Source of the DNA: DATARH01 sp036273175
Lineage (GTDB): Bacteria > Pseudomonadota > Alphaproteobacteria > ATCC43930 > CGMCC-115725
Reading direction: 5' to 3'
Assembly (NCBI GenBank): GCA_036273175.1
Contig: DASUIE010000038.1
Location: forward strand, 1-11,917
DNA: 11,917 nucleotides
The translations under genes were made by a program, and so were the position numbers. The notes under the pieces are model-generated. The model did not search any database. It was not told the DNA's origin and worked only from the letters and a program-made list of their open reading frames with translations. Positions 6,734-11,917 of the stretch are shown piece by piece; position 1 is the first letter of the stretch, and the number at the start of each line of letters is the position of its first letter.

Positions 6734-6739
6734 TAGACT
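6734..6739 (+). promoter_or_regulatory. Candidate -10 box for the alpha/beta hydrolase gene
   Basis: TAGACT has the T-A-x-x-x-T form of a -10 box and lies 29 bp before the ATG at 6769, leaving a leader of about 23 bases that contains the GGGAGAG ribosome site. The -35 position has no good match, so the box is weak evidence. It suggests the hydrolase has its own promoter. Confidence 0.3.
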
Positions 6740-6768
6740 GGCCGGAACCAGCCTCGGGAGAGATTTCC

Positions 6769-7599
6769 ATGCCGGACACGATCGCCGCCAACCACACCGT
6801 CGCCATCGAGGATGTCGAGTATCAGAAGGGGATGCTCGCCCGGCTCTACCGGCCGAGCGGCGCCGGGCCGTTCCCGGCCGCGCTGCAGGTGCATGGCGGC
6901 GCCTGGACCAGCAAGGACCGCACCGACAACGACTTCATGGCCAAGGCGCTGGCCGAGAGCGGCATCTTCGTCGCCTCGATCGATTTCCGCATGCCGCCGG
7001 TCGCGCCGCATCCGGGCTCGGCCCAGGACATCAATCTCGGCATCCGCTGGCTCAAGGCGAATGCGGCCGAATTCAAAAGCCGGCCGGAATGGGTCGGCTC
7101 GTTCGGCACGTCGAGCGGCGGGCACCAGGTGCTGCTCGCGGCGATGCGGGCGCTGAACCCGACCTACGCCGCGCTTCCAGGCCCGGCCGGCGTCGATGCG
7201 AAGCAGGGCTGGGTCATCTCCGGCTGGGGCGTGCTCGATCCGCTGCTCAGGTACAACCTCGCGAAAAAGGGCGGCAACAAGGACCTCGTGCATCTCCACG
7301 ATACCTTCTGGCTGACCGAGGCCGCGCATGAGGACGCCTCGCCGCCGGCGATGCTGAAGCGCGGCGAGAAATGCGAGCTGCCGCCGGCGCTGGTCTTCGG
7401 CGGCGACAGCGACGAGTGGGTTCCGGTCGAGCTGATGCGGAGCTTTGTCGCCGACTACCAGAAGGCGGGCGGCAAGGCCGAATTGCAGCTCTACGAGGGC
7501 GCCAATCACGGCTTTATGACCGGCAAGCCCGACGCCCCCTACGCCGCCCGCGCGATCGAGCGGATGAAGCAGTTCATCCGCAAGCACACGAGCGGCTGA
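6769..7599 (+). CDS. Alpha/beta hydrolase (HSL / BD-FAE-like esterase)
   Basis: A 276-residue single-domain alpha/beta hydrolase. The oxyanion-hole motif is VHGGAW (41-46). The nucleophile is S115 in the elbow FGTSSGG (112-118). The acid is probably D215 in GGDSDEWVP (211-219), and the base is H247 in GANHGF (244-249). The order and spacing suit esterases of the hormone-sensitive-lipase and acetyl-esterase type, or arylformamidase-like enzymes, which cleave esters, lactones or formamides of small molecules. No signal peptide is seen, so it is cytoplasmic. The start at 6769 is supported by GGGAGAG about 7 bases upstream; the frame extends further up without similarity. The HpcH/HpaI-type aldolase follows 43 bp downstream on the same strand, so hydrolysis followed by retro-aldol cleavage is a plausible joint job. 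The substrate is unknown. Confidence 0.92.
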   Translation: MPDTIAANHTVAIEDVEYQKGMLARLYRPSGAGPFPAALQVHGGAWTSKDRTDNDFMAKALAESGIFVASIDFRMPPVAPHPGSAQDINLGIRWLKANAAEFKSRPEWVGSFGTSSGGHQVLLAAMRALNPTYAALPGPAGVDAKQGWVISGWGVLDPLLRYNLAKKGGNKDLVHLHDTFWLTEAAHEDASPPAMLKRGEKCELPPALVFGGDSDEWVPVELMRSFVADYQKAGGKAELQLYEGANHGFMTGKPDAPYAARAIERMKQFIRKHTSG

Positions 7600-7642
7600 G
7601 TTCGCGGGCCCCTCCCTATCCCGGGGCATGACGGAGGGCTAG

Positions 7643-8437
7643 ATGCAGCAGAACCGCGTGAAGAAGATCCTGCGCGAGGGCGGGCTCGCGCTCGGCACCC
7701 ATGTCGGCGGCATCCCCGATCCGCAGATCGTCGAGCTGATCGGCCTCGCCGGGTTCGACGCGGCGTTTATCGACATGGAGCACACCACCTTCGACCTGCA
7801 TGACGTCCAGGCGATGGTGATGGCGGCCGAACGCGCCGGGATGACGCCGATCGTGCGCACCCCCGGTTTCGACCCGGCCTTTATCCTGCGCCTCCTCGAC
7901 ATGGGGGTGCAGGGGGTGCAGGTGCCGCATGTGTCGAACGCGGCCGTGGCGCGCGAGGCGGTCAAGGCAGTGCGCTATCCGCCCGACGGAGAACGCGGCA
8001 TGGCAGCCGGCAGCCGCGCCGCCAATTTCGGCAAGACGCCGCTGCTGGAGCACATGGCGCAGTCGAACCGCGAGGTGCTGCTCGCCTGCATGATCGAGGA
8101 CATGGAGGCGGTCGAGCAGATCGAGGAGATCGCGGCGGTGGAGGGCGTCGACCTCCTGGCGGTCGGGCCTTCCGATCTGTCGCGCTCGCTCGGGGTCAGC
8201 GGGCATCCGGACCATCCCAAGCTCGTCGCGGCGATCGACCGGGTGCGGGCGGCGGTGCGCAACGGCGGCCGGGTGCGCCTCGCGATCCCGCTCGCGCACG
8301 GCGCCTTCCCGCGCGACGCGGCGCAGCTCAAGGAGCTTGGGGTCGGCTATACCAACTGCGCGCCGACGCCGGAGGCGCGGCTCCTCAAGTCTTTGTCGGA
8401 TCAGGCGGCCGAGGCGCGGAAGCTGCTGGGTCCCTGA
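7643..8437 (+). CDS. HpcH/HpaI-family class II aldolase
   Basis: A 264-residue metal-dependent pyruvate aldolase, full length for the family. The catalytic set is present: H47 (DMEHTTFD), R72 (VRTPG), E152 (MIEDME) and D178 (GPSDLSRSLG), matching H45, R70, E149 and D175 of HpaI as I recall it. VPHVSNA and RYPPDGERGM are also family hallmarks. Such enzymes split hydroxy-oxo-acids to pyruvate and an aldehyde at the end of aromatic or sugar-acid breakdown; a few relatives act on other C-C bonds. Candidates are 4-hydroxy-2-oxo-heptanedioate-type or 2-dehydro-3-deoxy-acid aldolase, which I cannot separate. GGAGGG about 6 bases before the ATG supports the start. Its last 53 bp overlap the 3' end of the minus-strand SnoaL-like gene. 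Confidence 0.93.
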   Translation: MQQNRVKKILREGGLALGTHVGGIPDPQIVELIGLAGFDAAFIDMEHTTFDLHDVQAMVMAAERAGMTPIVRTPGFDPAFILRLLDMGVQGVQVPHVSNAAVAREAVKAVRYPPDGERGMAAGSRAANFGKTPLLEHMAQSNREVLLACMIEDMEAVEQIEEIAAVEGVDLLAVGPSDLSRSLGVSGHPDHPKLVAAIDRVRAAVRNGGRVRLAIPLAHGAFPRDAAQLKELGVGYTNCAPTPEARLLKSLSDQAAEARKLLGP

Positions 8438-8849
8438 TCGCGTCGAGCGCGTATTCGTGGTCGTGGAGGACGATGCGGCGGGTGAAGCGCCATGCGCCGG
8501 CCTCCTTGACGAGGTCGCACTCGTAGCGGCCGGGCGGCAGCGTGCGATGGGCGCCGTTTTCGCTGACCAGCACCAAGAGATACGCCGTCGCGCGGGCGCG
8601 GTCGCCATCGATCGTCGCGGCGATATTGGTCACCATGTGACGGATTTGCGTGCCGGCGGCGCGCTGCGCCGCGAAGCGCCCGACAAAGTCTCGGATCGCC
8701 GCGTGCCCGGCGAGGTCGATCATCGGGCTTTTCAGCACCGCGTCGGCGGTGAAGCAAGCGACCACGGTCTCGACCTCACCGTCGTCGAGCGCGCGGCAAT
8801 AGCGGGTGAAGAGGTCGGCGATCGCGAGCCGGTCTTCGACGGACGCCAT
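8385..8849 (-). CDS. SnoaL/NTF2-like protein
   Basis: A 154-residue protein of the NTF2-like (SnoaL_4 type) fold. Characteristic parts are MASVEDRLAIADLFTRYCRA (1-20) followed by LDDGEVETVVACFTADAV, RHMVTNIAATIDGDRARATA (70-89), and a C-terminal GAWRFTRRIVLHDHEY (118-133). The fold includes polyketide cyclases, ketosteroid isomerase-like enzymes and dioxygenase beta subunits, many without known activity; R70-H71 and H129/H131 are possible active-site residues. The last 20 residues are Pro/Ala-rich and probably disordered. It is the third gene of the LLM-cupin-SnoaL operon; its ATG comes 3 bp after the cupin stop with no ribosome site, implying translational coupling. Its 3' end overlaps the aldolase gene tail-to-tail by 53 bp. 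It might isomerise, cyclise or dehydrate the product of the LLM enzyme, which is inference. Confidence 0.87.
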   Translation of the reverse strand: MASVEDRLAIADLFTRYCRALDDGEVETVVACFTADAVLKSPMIDLAGHAAIRDFVGRFAAQRAAGTQIRHMVTNIAATIDGDRARATAYLLVLVSENGAHRTLPPGRYECDLVKEAGAWRFTRRIVLHDHEYALDAIRDPAASAPRPPDPTKT

Positions 8850-8852
8850 GAG

Positions 8853-9203
8853 CTATTCGATCGGGATGAAGATCGAGTGGCGGATTTTGTTTTCGATGTG
8901 GTCGGAGAGGTGGCCTTTGCCGTGAATGTCCTCGACGAGGATCACCTCGCCGGCGGCGATAAAGCGGCTCTCGCCGTCGCTGGCGGTGATCTTCACCCCG
9001 GCGTCGAGGTTGACGATGTATTGCCGCCGCGGCGCGGGGTGCCAGTCGACATTGTGCTCGGCCTCGGTCTCGCGAAAGATCACGCCGGTCGCCGGCAGCT
9101 TTTTCGACAGCTTGCTGCCGCGCCGCGTTTCGATCCAGTCGATCTCGATGTCGCGGAAGTGGCTCTCGCCTTTATCGTCGGTGTAGAGGTTGTGGATCTT
9201 CAT
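8853..9203 (-). CDS. Small single-domain cupin
   Basis: A 116-residue protein with a cupin beta-barrel pattern. The first conserved block is WHPAPRRQYIVNLDAGVKI (54-72), then SDGESRFIAAGEVILVEDIH (75-94), then GKGHLSDHI (95-103). In this uncharacterised cupin family H55, Q61 and H98 are the most likely metal ligands. Known cupins of this size are dioxygenases, isomerases or binding proteins. The start at 9203 is chosen because GGAGACAGG precedes it and the frame's earlier methionine (9248) lies inside the upstream LLM gene. It is 13 bp behind the LLM stop and 3 bp ahead of the SnoaL-like gene, so all three are almost certainly co-transcribed. The role is unknown. Confidence 0.87.
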   Translation of the reverse strand: MKIHNLYTDDKGESHFRDIEIDWIETRRGSKLSKKLPATGVIFRETEAEHNVDWHPAPRRQYIVNLDAGVKITASDGESRFIAAGEVILVEDIHGKGHLSDHIENKIRHSIFIPIE

Positions 9204-9216
9204 CGCCTGTCTCCCT

Positions 9217-10272
9217 TCATTCGGCCGCGCGCAGCGTTTCGCCGGCAAAGCCCGGCATCACCTCGCGGGCAAAGCGGCGCAGGCTGGCGCGGCCGCGCTC
9301 GCCGCCGCCCGACCCGCCGCCATTGATCAGCACATAGCCGACACCGGCCGCGCGCAGCTCGTCGAGCTTTTTCGCGATGTCGTCGGGCGTGCCGTACATC
9401 GCGCTGCCGCGGTTGATCTTGTCGGGGTCCCCGGTGGCGCGGTCGGGGCCGCCATGCACGGTGCCGTCGGGTCGCGTCGCCAATTTCAACTGCCGCACCC
9501 GGTTGGCGAGGCGGCGTTCGAGCGCGGCTTCCTTGTCCGCCTCCTTGTCGCAGACGAAAAACGCGCGGGTGACGCCGATCATCGTCGGGTCATAGCGGCG
9601 GCCCTGCGCCTCGACCGCGCCCTTGTACGCGGCGATCGATTTGGCGACATCGCCGGGCTGGGCGTATTGGCCGAGCAGCAGGTTGTAGCCTTTCTCGGCG
9701 ACGCGCCGCACCGACGACTCGCCGCCGGCGCCCATCCAGATCGGCGGGTGCGGGCGCTGCGCGGTGGGGGGCTCGACCACCACGTCGTCGAACGACCAGT
9801 ATTTGCCGCGGTGCGAAAACGGCTCGTTCGAGGTCCAGGCCTTGACCACGACATCGAGGCACTCGTCGAAGCGGGCGCCGGCTTCGTCCATATCGACGCA
9901 GAAGCCGCGAAACTCGTTGTAGCGATAGCCGCTGCCGATGCCGAAATCGAGGCGGCCCCCGGAAAGAAGGTCGAGCGTCGCCGCCTGCTCGGCGAGCAGC
10001 ACCGGGTTGTGCCACGGCAGCACGATGACCGCGGTGCCGAGCCGCAGGCTCGTGGTGCGGGCGCCGAGCCAGGTCAACAGGTTCAGCGTCGCCGAAACCT
10101 GGCCGTAGCCGGTGAAATGGTGCTCGACGACAAAGGTGCCGGCGAAGCCGAGCCCCTCGGCCTCGACATTGTATTCGATAAAGTCGTGGAACCCCTCGGC
10201 GCTGTCGAACTCGCCGGCCTCCGCCGCATTAGGCCGCCGCGCCGCCGCGCTGCCGAACAACCCGAATTGCAT
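9217..10272 (-). CDS. LLM-class (luciferase-like) flavin-dependent monooxygenase
   Basis: A 351-residue luciferase-like protein. Motifs are LGFAGTFVVEHHFTGYGQVS (41-60) with the EHH signature, LRLGTAVIVLPWHNPVLLAEQ (76-96), and LSGGRLDFGIGSGYRYNEFRG (103-123) for flavin binding, followed by PHPPIWMGAGGESSVRRVAE (174-193). This is a LuxA-like FMN-dependent monooxygenase, distant from the other LLM proteins here. A glycine-rich loop GGGSGGGERG (318-327) near the C-terminus is unusual and may be a flexible hinge. GGAGG about 10 bases before the ATG supports the start. It heads an operon with the cupin and SnoaL-like genes and lies 51 bp downstream of the LysR gene on the same strand; a fair promoter in that gap suggests its own start as well as possible read-through. 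The substrate is unknown. Confidence 0.93.
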   Translation of the reverse strand: MQFGLFGSAAARRPNAAEAGEFDSAEGFHDFIEYNVEAEGLGFAGTFVVEHHFTGYGQVSATLNLLTWLGARTTSLRLGTAVIVLPWHNPVLLAEQAATLDLLSGGRLDFGIGSGYRYNEFRGFCVDMDEAGARFDECLDVVVKAWTSNEPFSHRGKYWSFDDVVVEPPTAQRPHPPIWMGAGGESSVRRVAEKGYNLLLGQYAQPGDVAKSIAAYKGAVEAQGRRYDPTMIGVTRAFFVCDKEADKEAALERRLANRVRQLKLATRPDGTVHGGPDRATGDPDKINRGSAMYGTPDDIAKKLDELRAAGVGYVLINGGGSGGGERGRASLRRFAREVMPGFAGETLRAAE

Positions 10273-10299
10273 CGCCCTGCCTCCGCTCGATGTGTCTCG

Positions 10300-10327
10300 A
10301 AGGTAGGCGGCGCGCCGCGATATTCAA
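10300..10327 (-). promoter_or_regulatory. Candidate promoter for the LLM-cupin-SnoaL operon
   Basis: On the minus strand TTGAAT (10322-10327) is followed after 16 bp by TACCTT (10300-10305). Both hexamers keep the most conserved bases of -35 and -10 boxes. The start would fall near 10293, leaving a leader of about 20 bases that contains the GGAGG ribosome site. The -35 overlaps the end of the LysR gene. Confidence 0.5.
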
Positions 10328-11292
10328 AATGCCGCTTGCTTATCCTGGCTATAGCGGCGGGGCATGACCCGCGGCGATCTCGACCGGCGCTTCGTCATCG
10401 CCAGCCTGCCCGCGCCCTCCATCTCGCCGACCGCCTGCGCGATCGTGCGCGCGAGGGCCTCGCGGGCCTGCGAGGCGTTGCGGCTGGCGCGGACGCCGAG
10501 CGCCAGGGTGCGGAAGATGCCGCTCTCGGTGATGCGGTGGGCTTCGAGCTGGCCGCGCGCGACCTCCTTCGACACCGAGGAATGCGGCAGGATCGACGCC
10601 CCGACCCCCTGCTGCACCATCAGCCGGATTGTCTCGTGGTCGTTGATCTCGATCTCGACCTTGAGCTCGACGCCGAGCCCGGCGAGCAGCGCATCCATCG
10701 CCATGCGCAGCCCGTCGCCGAGGATCAGCGGCGTGCGGCCGAGCTCGGCGACGCCGACGGCGCCGGGCGGGCGGGCGCCGGGCCGCGTCACCAGCACCAT
10801 CTCCTCCTCGCCGAGCCGGGTCGAGACGATGAGGCGGCTGCGCGACAGCTCGGACAACAGCGCGATATCGGCTCGGCCGTCGATCAGGAACTCCTCGAGC
10901 CGCACCATCCCGGCATGCATGACCTTGAGCTCGATCATCGGATAGTCGCGCCGCATGCGGGCGAAAAGCTCCGGCATCATCACCGGGCACAGCGTCGGGG
11001 TGATGCCAAGGATGATCTTGCCGCTGGGATGCGCGTCCTGCGCGCGGATCTCGTCGCCGGTACGCTCGATGTCGCGCAGGATGCGCGCCGCGCCCTCCAG
11101 CAGCTTCTGCCCCGCCTCGGTCAGCCGAACCCCGCGATTGGCGCGGGTAAAGAGCACGACGTCGAGCTCTTCCTCGAGCCGCTGGACGTGCCGCGTGAGC
11201 GCCGGCTGGGCGACATGCAGGTGCGAGGCGGCGCGGGTGATGCTCCCGAGCTCGGCGATGCGGACGAAATAATGCAGGCTGCGCAACTCCAT
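10324..11292 (-). CDS. LysR-family transcriptional regulator
   Basis: A 322-residue LTTR of normal length. Residues 1-60 are the winged helix-turn-helix: MELRSLHYFVRIAELGSITR, then AASHLHVAQPALTRHVQRLE (21-40), then the wing around FTRANRGVRLTEAG. A linker helix follows, then the periplasmic-binding-like effector domain (about 90-295), with GKIILGITPTL opening its first half and ILPHSSVSKEVARGQL near its end. It would bind as a tetramer and respond to a small inducer, probably a pathway intermediate. It is divergent from the LLM gene at 11410, the usual LTTR arrangement, and the 117-bp gap holds a perfect inverted repeat. The start at 11292 fits the family N-terminus exactly. No ribosome site is present, but TATCCT (11299-11304) ends 6 bp before the ATG, so the mRNA may be leaderless. 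The last 25 residues are basic and probably disordered. Confidence 0.95.
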   Translation of the reverse strand: MELRSLHYFVRIAELGSITRAASHLHVAQPALTRHVQRLEEELDVVLFTRANRGVRLTEAGQKLLEGAARILRDIERTGDEIRAQDAHPSGKIILGITPTLCPVMMPELFARMRRDYPMIELKVMHAGMVRLEEFLIDGRADIALLSELSRSRLIVSTRLGEEEMVLVTRPGARPPGAVGVAELGRTPLILGDGLRMAMDALLAGLGVELKVEIEINDHETIRLMVQQGVGASILPHSSVSKEVARGQLEAHRITESGIFRTLALGVRASRNASQAREALARTIAQAVGEMEGAGRLAMTKRRSRSPRVMPRRYSQDKQAAF

Positions 11293-11313
11293 CGCCGCAG
11301 GATACACCCTGTC

Positions 11314-11350
11314 ATGCCGAAGTGTTATAGGCGGGATCAAACTTCGGCAT
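11314..11350. promoter_or_regulatory. Inverted repeat: probable LysR operator
   Basis: ATGCCGAAGT (11314-11323) and ACTTCGGCAT (11341-11350) form a perfect 10-bp inverted repeat with 17 bp between. Read inward, both arms continue as T-N11-A, and 13 of the first 15 bases agree, so this is a repeated protein site more than a simple hairpin. It sits in the divergent gap between the LysR gene and the LLM gene and ends directly against the -35 of the LLM promoter. A TATAAC box for the minus strand (11324-11329) lies between the arms, which would allow autoregulation. Confidence 0.7.
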
Positions 11351-11379
11351 TTGCTGAATAGACGCGCTCGTCCTACGCT
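11351..11379 (+). promoter_or_regulatory. Candidate promoter for the 11410 LLM gene
   Basis: TTGCTG (11351-11356) and TACGCT (11374-11379) are separated by exactly 17 bp, with TTG and T-A-x-x-x-T conserved. The start would be near 11386, leaving a leader of about 24 bases with AAGGG upstream of the ATG. The -35 abuts the right arm of the inverted repeat, as expected for activation by a LysR-type protein. Confidence 0.6.
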
Positions 11380-11409
11380 TGCCGCCAGTGTGAGAGAAGG
11401 GCGCGGAAC

Positions 11410-11917
11410 ATGGAATTCGGCTGGTATCACGAGTTTCACCGGCAGGTGCCGGGGCAATCCGACGCGGATGCGTTCGCGCAAGGCTTCGAGCAGGTCGAGG
11501 CGTCGGACGAATGGGGCCTCGACGTGTTCTGGCTCGCCGAGATCCACCAGCAGGCGCGCCGCTCGGTCCTGAGCGCGCCGATGAACGTCGCCGGCCAGAT
11601 CGCCGCGCGCACCAAGCGCATCAAGATCGGCACGGCGGTACACGTCTTGCCGCTGACCCACCCGCTGCGCCTCGCCGAGGAAACGGCGACGGTCGATGTG
11701 GTGAGCCGCGGCCGCTTCATCCTCGGCGCCGGCCGCAGCGGCAACCCGCGCGGCTACGCCGCCTATGGCATCCCCTATTCCGAGAGCCGGGAGCGGTTTT
11801 ACGAGACGCTCGACATCCTCAAGAAGGCCTGGACCGAGCCGACCTTTTCGTTTGACGGCACGTATCACAGCTTTAACGAGGCCCGCGCGGTGCCGCGGCC
11901 CTACCAGCAGCCGCACC
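11410..11917 (+). CDS. LLM-class flavin-dependent oxidoreductase, N-terminal part (3' end outside window)
   Basis: 169 codons from an ATG at 11410 to the right edge with no stop. Translation gives a luciferase-like N-terminal half: MEFGWYHEFHRQVPG (1-15), the beta-1 strand; WGLDVFWLAEIHQQARRSVL (35-54), an AE-x-H variant of the AEHH signature with I in place of the first H; RIKIGTAVHVLPLTHPLRLAE (70-90); and VVSRGRFILGAGRSGNPRGY (96-115) for flavin phosphate binding. AAGGG about 7 bases upstream and the promoter at 11351-11379 support the start. It is divergent from the LysR gene and is its most likely target. It is a separate branch from the other three LLM proteins here. The substrate is unknown and the C-terminal half is not visible. 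Confidence 0.9.
   Translation, partial: MEFGWYHEFHRQVPGQSDADAFAQGFEQVEASDEWGLDVFWLAEIHQQARRSVLSAPMNVAGQIAARTKRIKIGTAVHVLPLTHPLRLAEETATVDVVSRGRFILGAGRSGNPRGYAAYGIPYSESRERFYETLDILKKAWTEPTFSFDGTYHSFNEARAVPRPYQQPH

Noticed and set aside
6661..6768. GGCC-rich repeats followed by TTTT as a terminator after the 5758 LLM gene
   Set aside because: The GGCC blocks do not form one continuous stem with a proper loop, and the T-run does not follow a stable arm; GGCC is common at this base composition.
7608..7627. GCCCC...GGGGC hairpin between the hydrolase and aldolase genes
   Set aside because: Only five base pairs and no T-run, so it is not convincing as a terminator or attenuator.
9190..11361. 723-codon plus-strand open frame opposite the LLM and LysR genes
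   Set aside because: It is antisense to two well-supported genes, has no ribosome site or domain pattern, and is rich in R/A/D/H as expected of a shadow frame in GC-rich DNA.
11304..11916. Long upstream extension of the LysR frame
   Set aside because: It is antisense to the 11410 LLM gene and crosses the promoter region; LysR proteins begin at the MELRSLHYF methionine.
4529..11917. Tandem duplication as the origin of the four LLM genes
   Set aside because: Their signature motifs and lengths differ too much by eye, and orientations alternate; they look independently acquired or anciently diverged.

Overview
The window is strongly GC-rich, with GC/GC-ending codons in every real gene and long open frames on the opposite strand. 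The gene content (Gfo/Idh-type oxidoreductase, ACMSD-like metal enzyme, TauD/TfdA dioxygenase, several luciferase-like flavin oxidoreductases, HpcH/HpaI aldolase, LysR regulator) points to a metabolically versatile soil or aquatic proteobacterium, most likely an alphaproteobacterium. That placement is inferred from style and gene content; no marker gene is present. I see no rRNA, tRNA, insertion sequence, CRISPR array or phage gene.

Layout. (1) Positions 1-2186, plus strand: a tight operon of an oxidoreductase C-terminal part (cut by the window edge), an ACMSD-like amidohydrolase-fold enzyme that starts inside its stop codon, and a Rid-family protein. (2) 2183-4119: a minus-strand TauD/TfdA-type 2-oxoglutarate dioxygenase and a plus-strand degenerate M28-peptidase-like protein, diverging from only 29 bp. 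(3) 4120-4530: a small exported protein of unknown function with its own regulatory region and a strong, probably bidirectional terminator. (4) 4529-6660: two divergent luciferase-like (LLM) oxidoreductases. (5) 6769-8437, plus strand: an alpha/beta hydrolase and an HpcH/HpaI-type aldolase. (6) 8385-11292, minus strand: in order of transcription LysR regulator, LLM oxidoreductase, small cupin, SnoaL/NTF2-like protein. (7) 11293-11409: LysR-type divergent control region with a perfect 10-bp inverted repeat beside a good promoter. (8) 11410-end: a fourth LLM oxidoreductase, cut by the window edge.

Together this looks like a catabolic region for small organic molecules. Flavin oxygenases and a 2-oxoglutarate dioxygenase would attack the substrate, a hydrolase would cleave esters or lactones, an ACMSD-like enzyme would decarboxylate or hydrolyse, a Rid protein would handle reactive enamine/imine-type intermediates, and an HpcH/HpaI aldolase would split a hydroxy-oxo-acid. 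The substrate cannot be read from the sequence. The clearest regulatory logic is LysR control of the 11410 LLM gene and possibly of the LLM-cupin-SnoaL operon behind it. There is no gene-free stretch longer than 300 bases.
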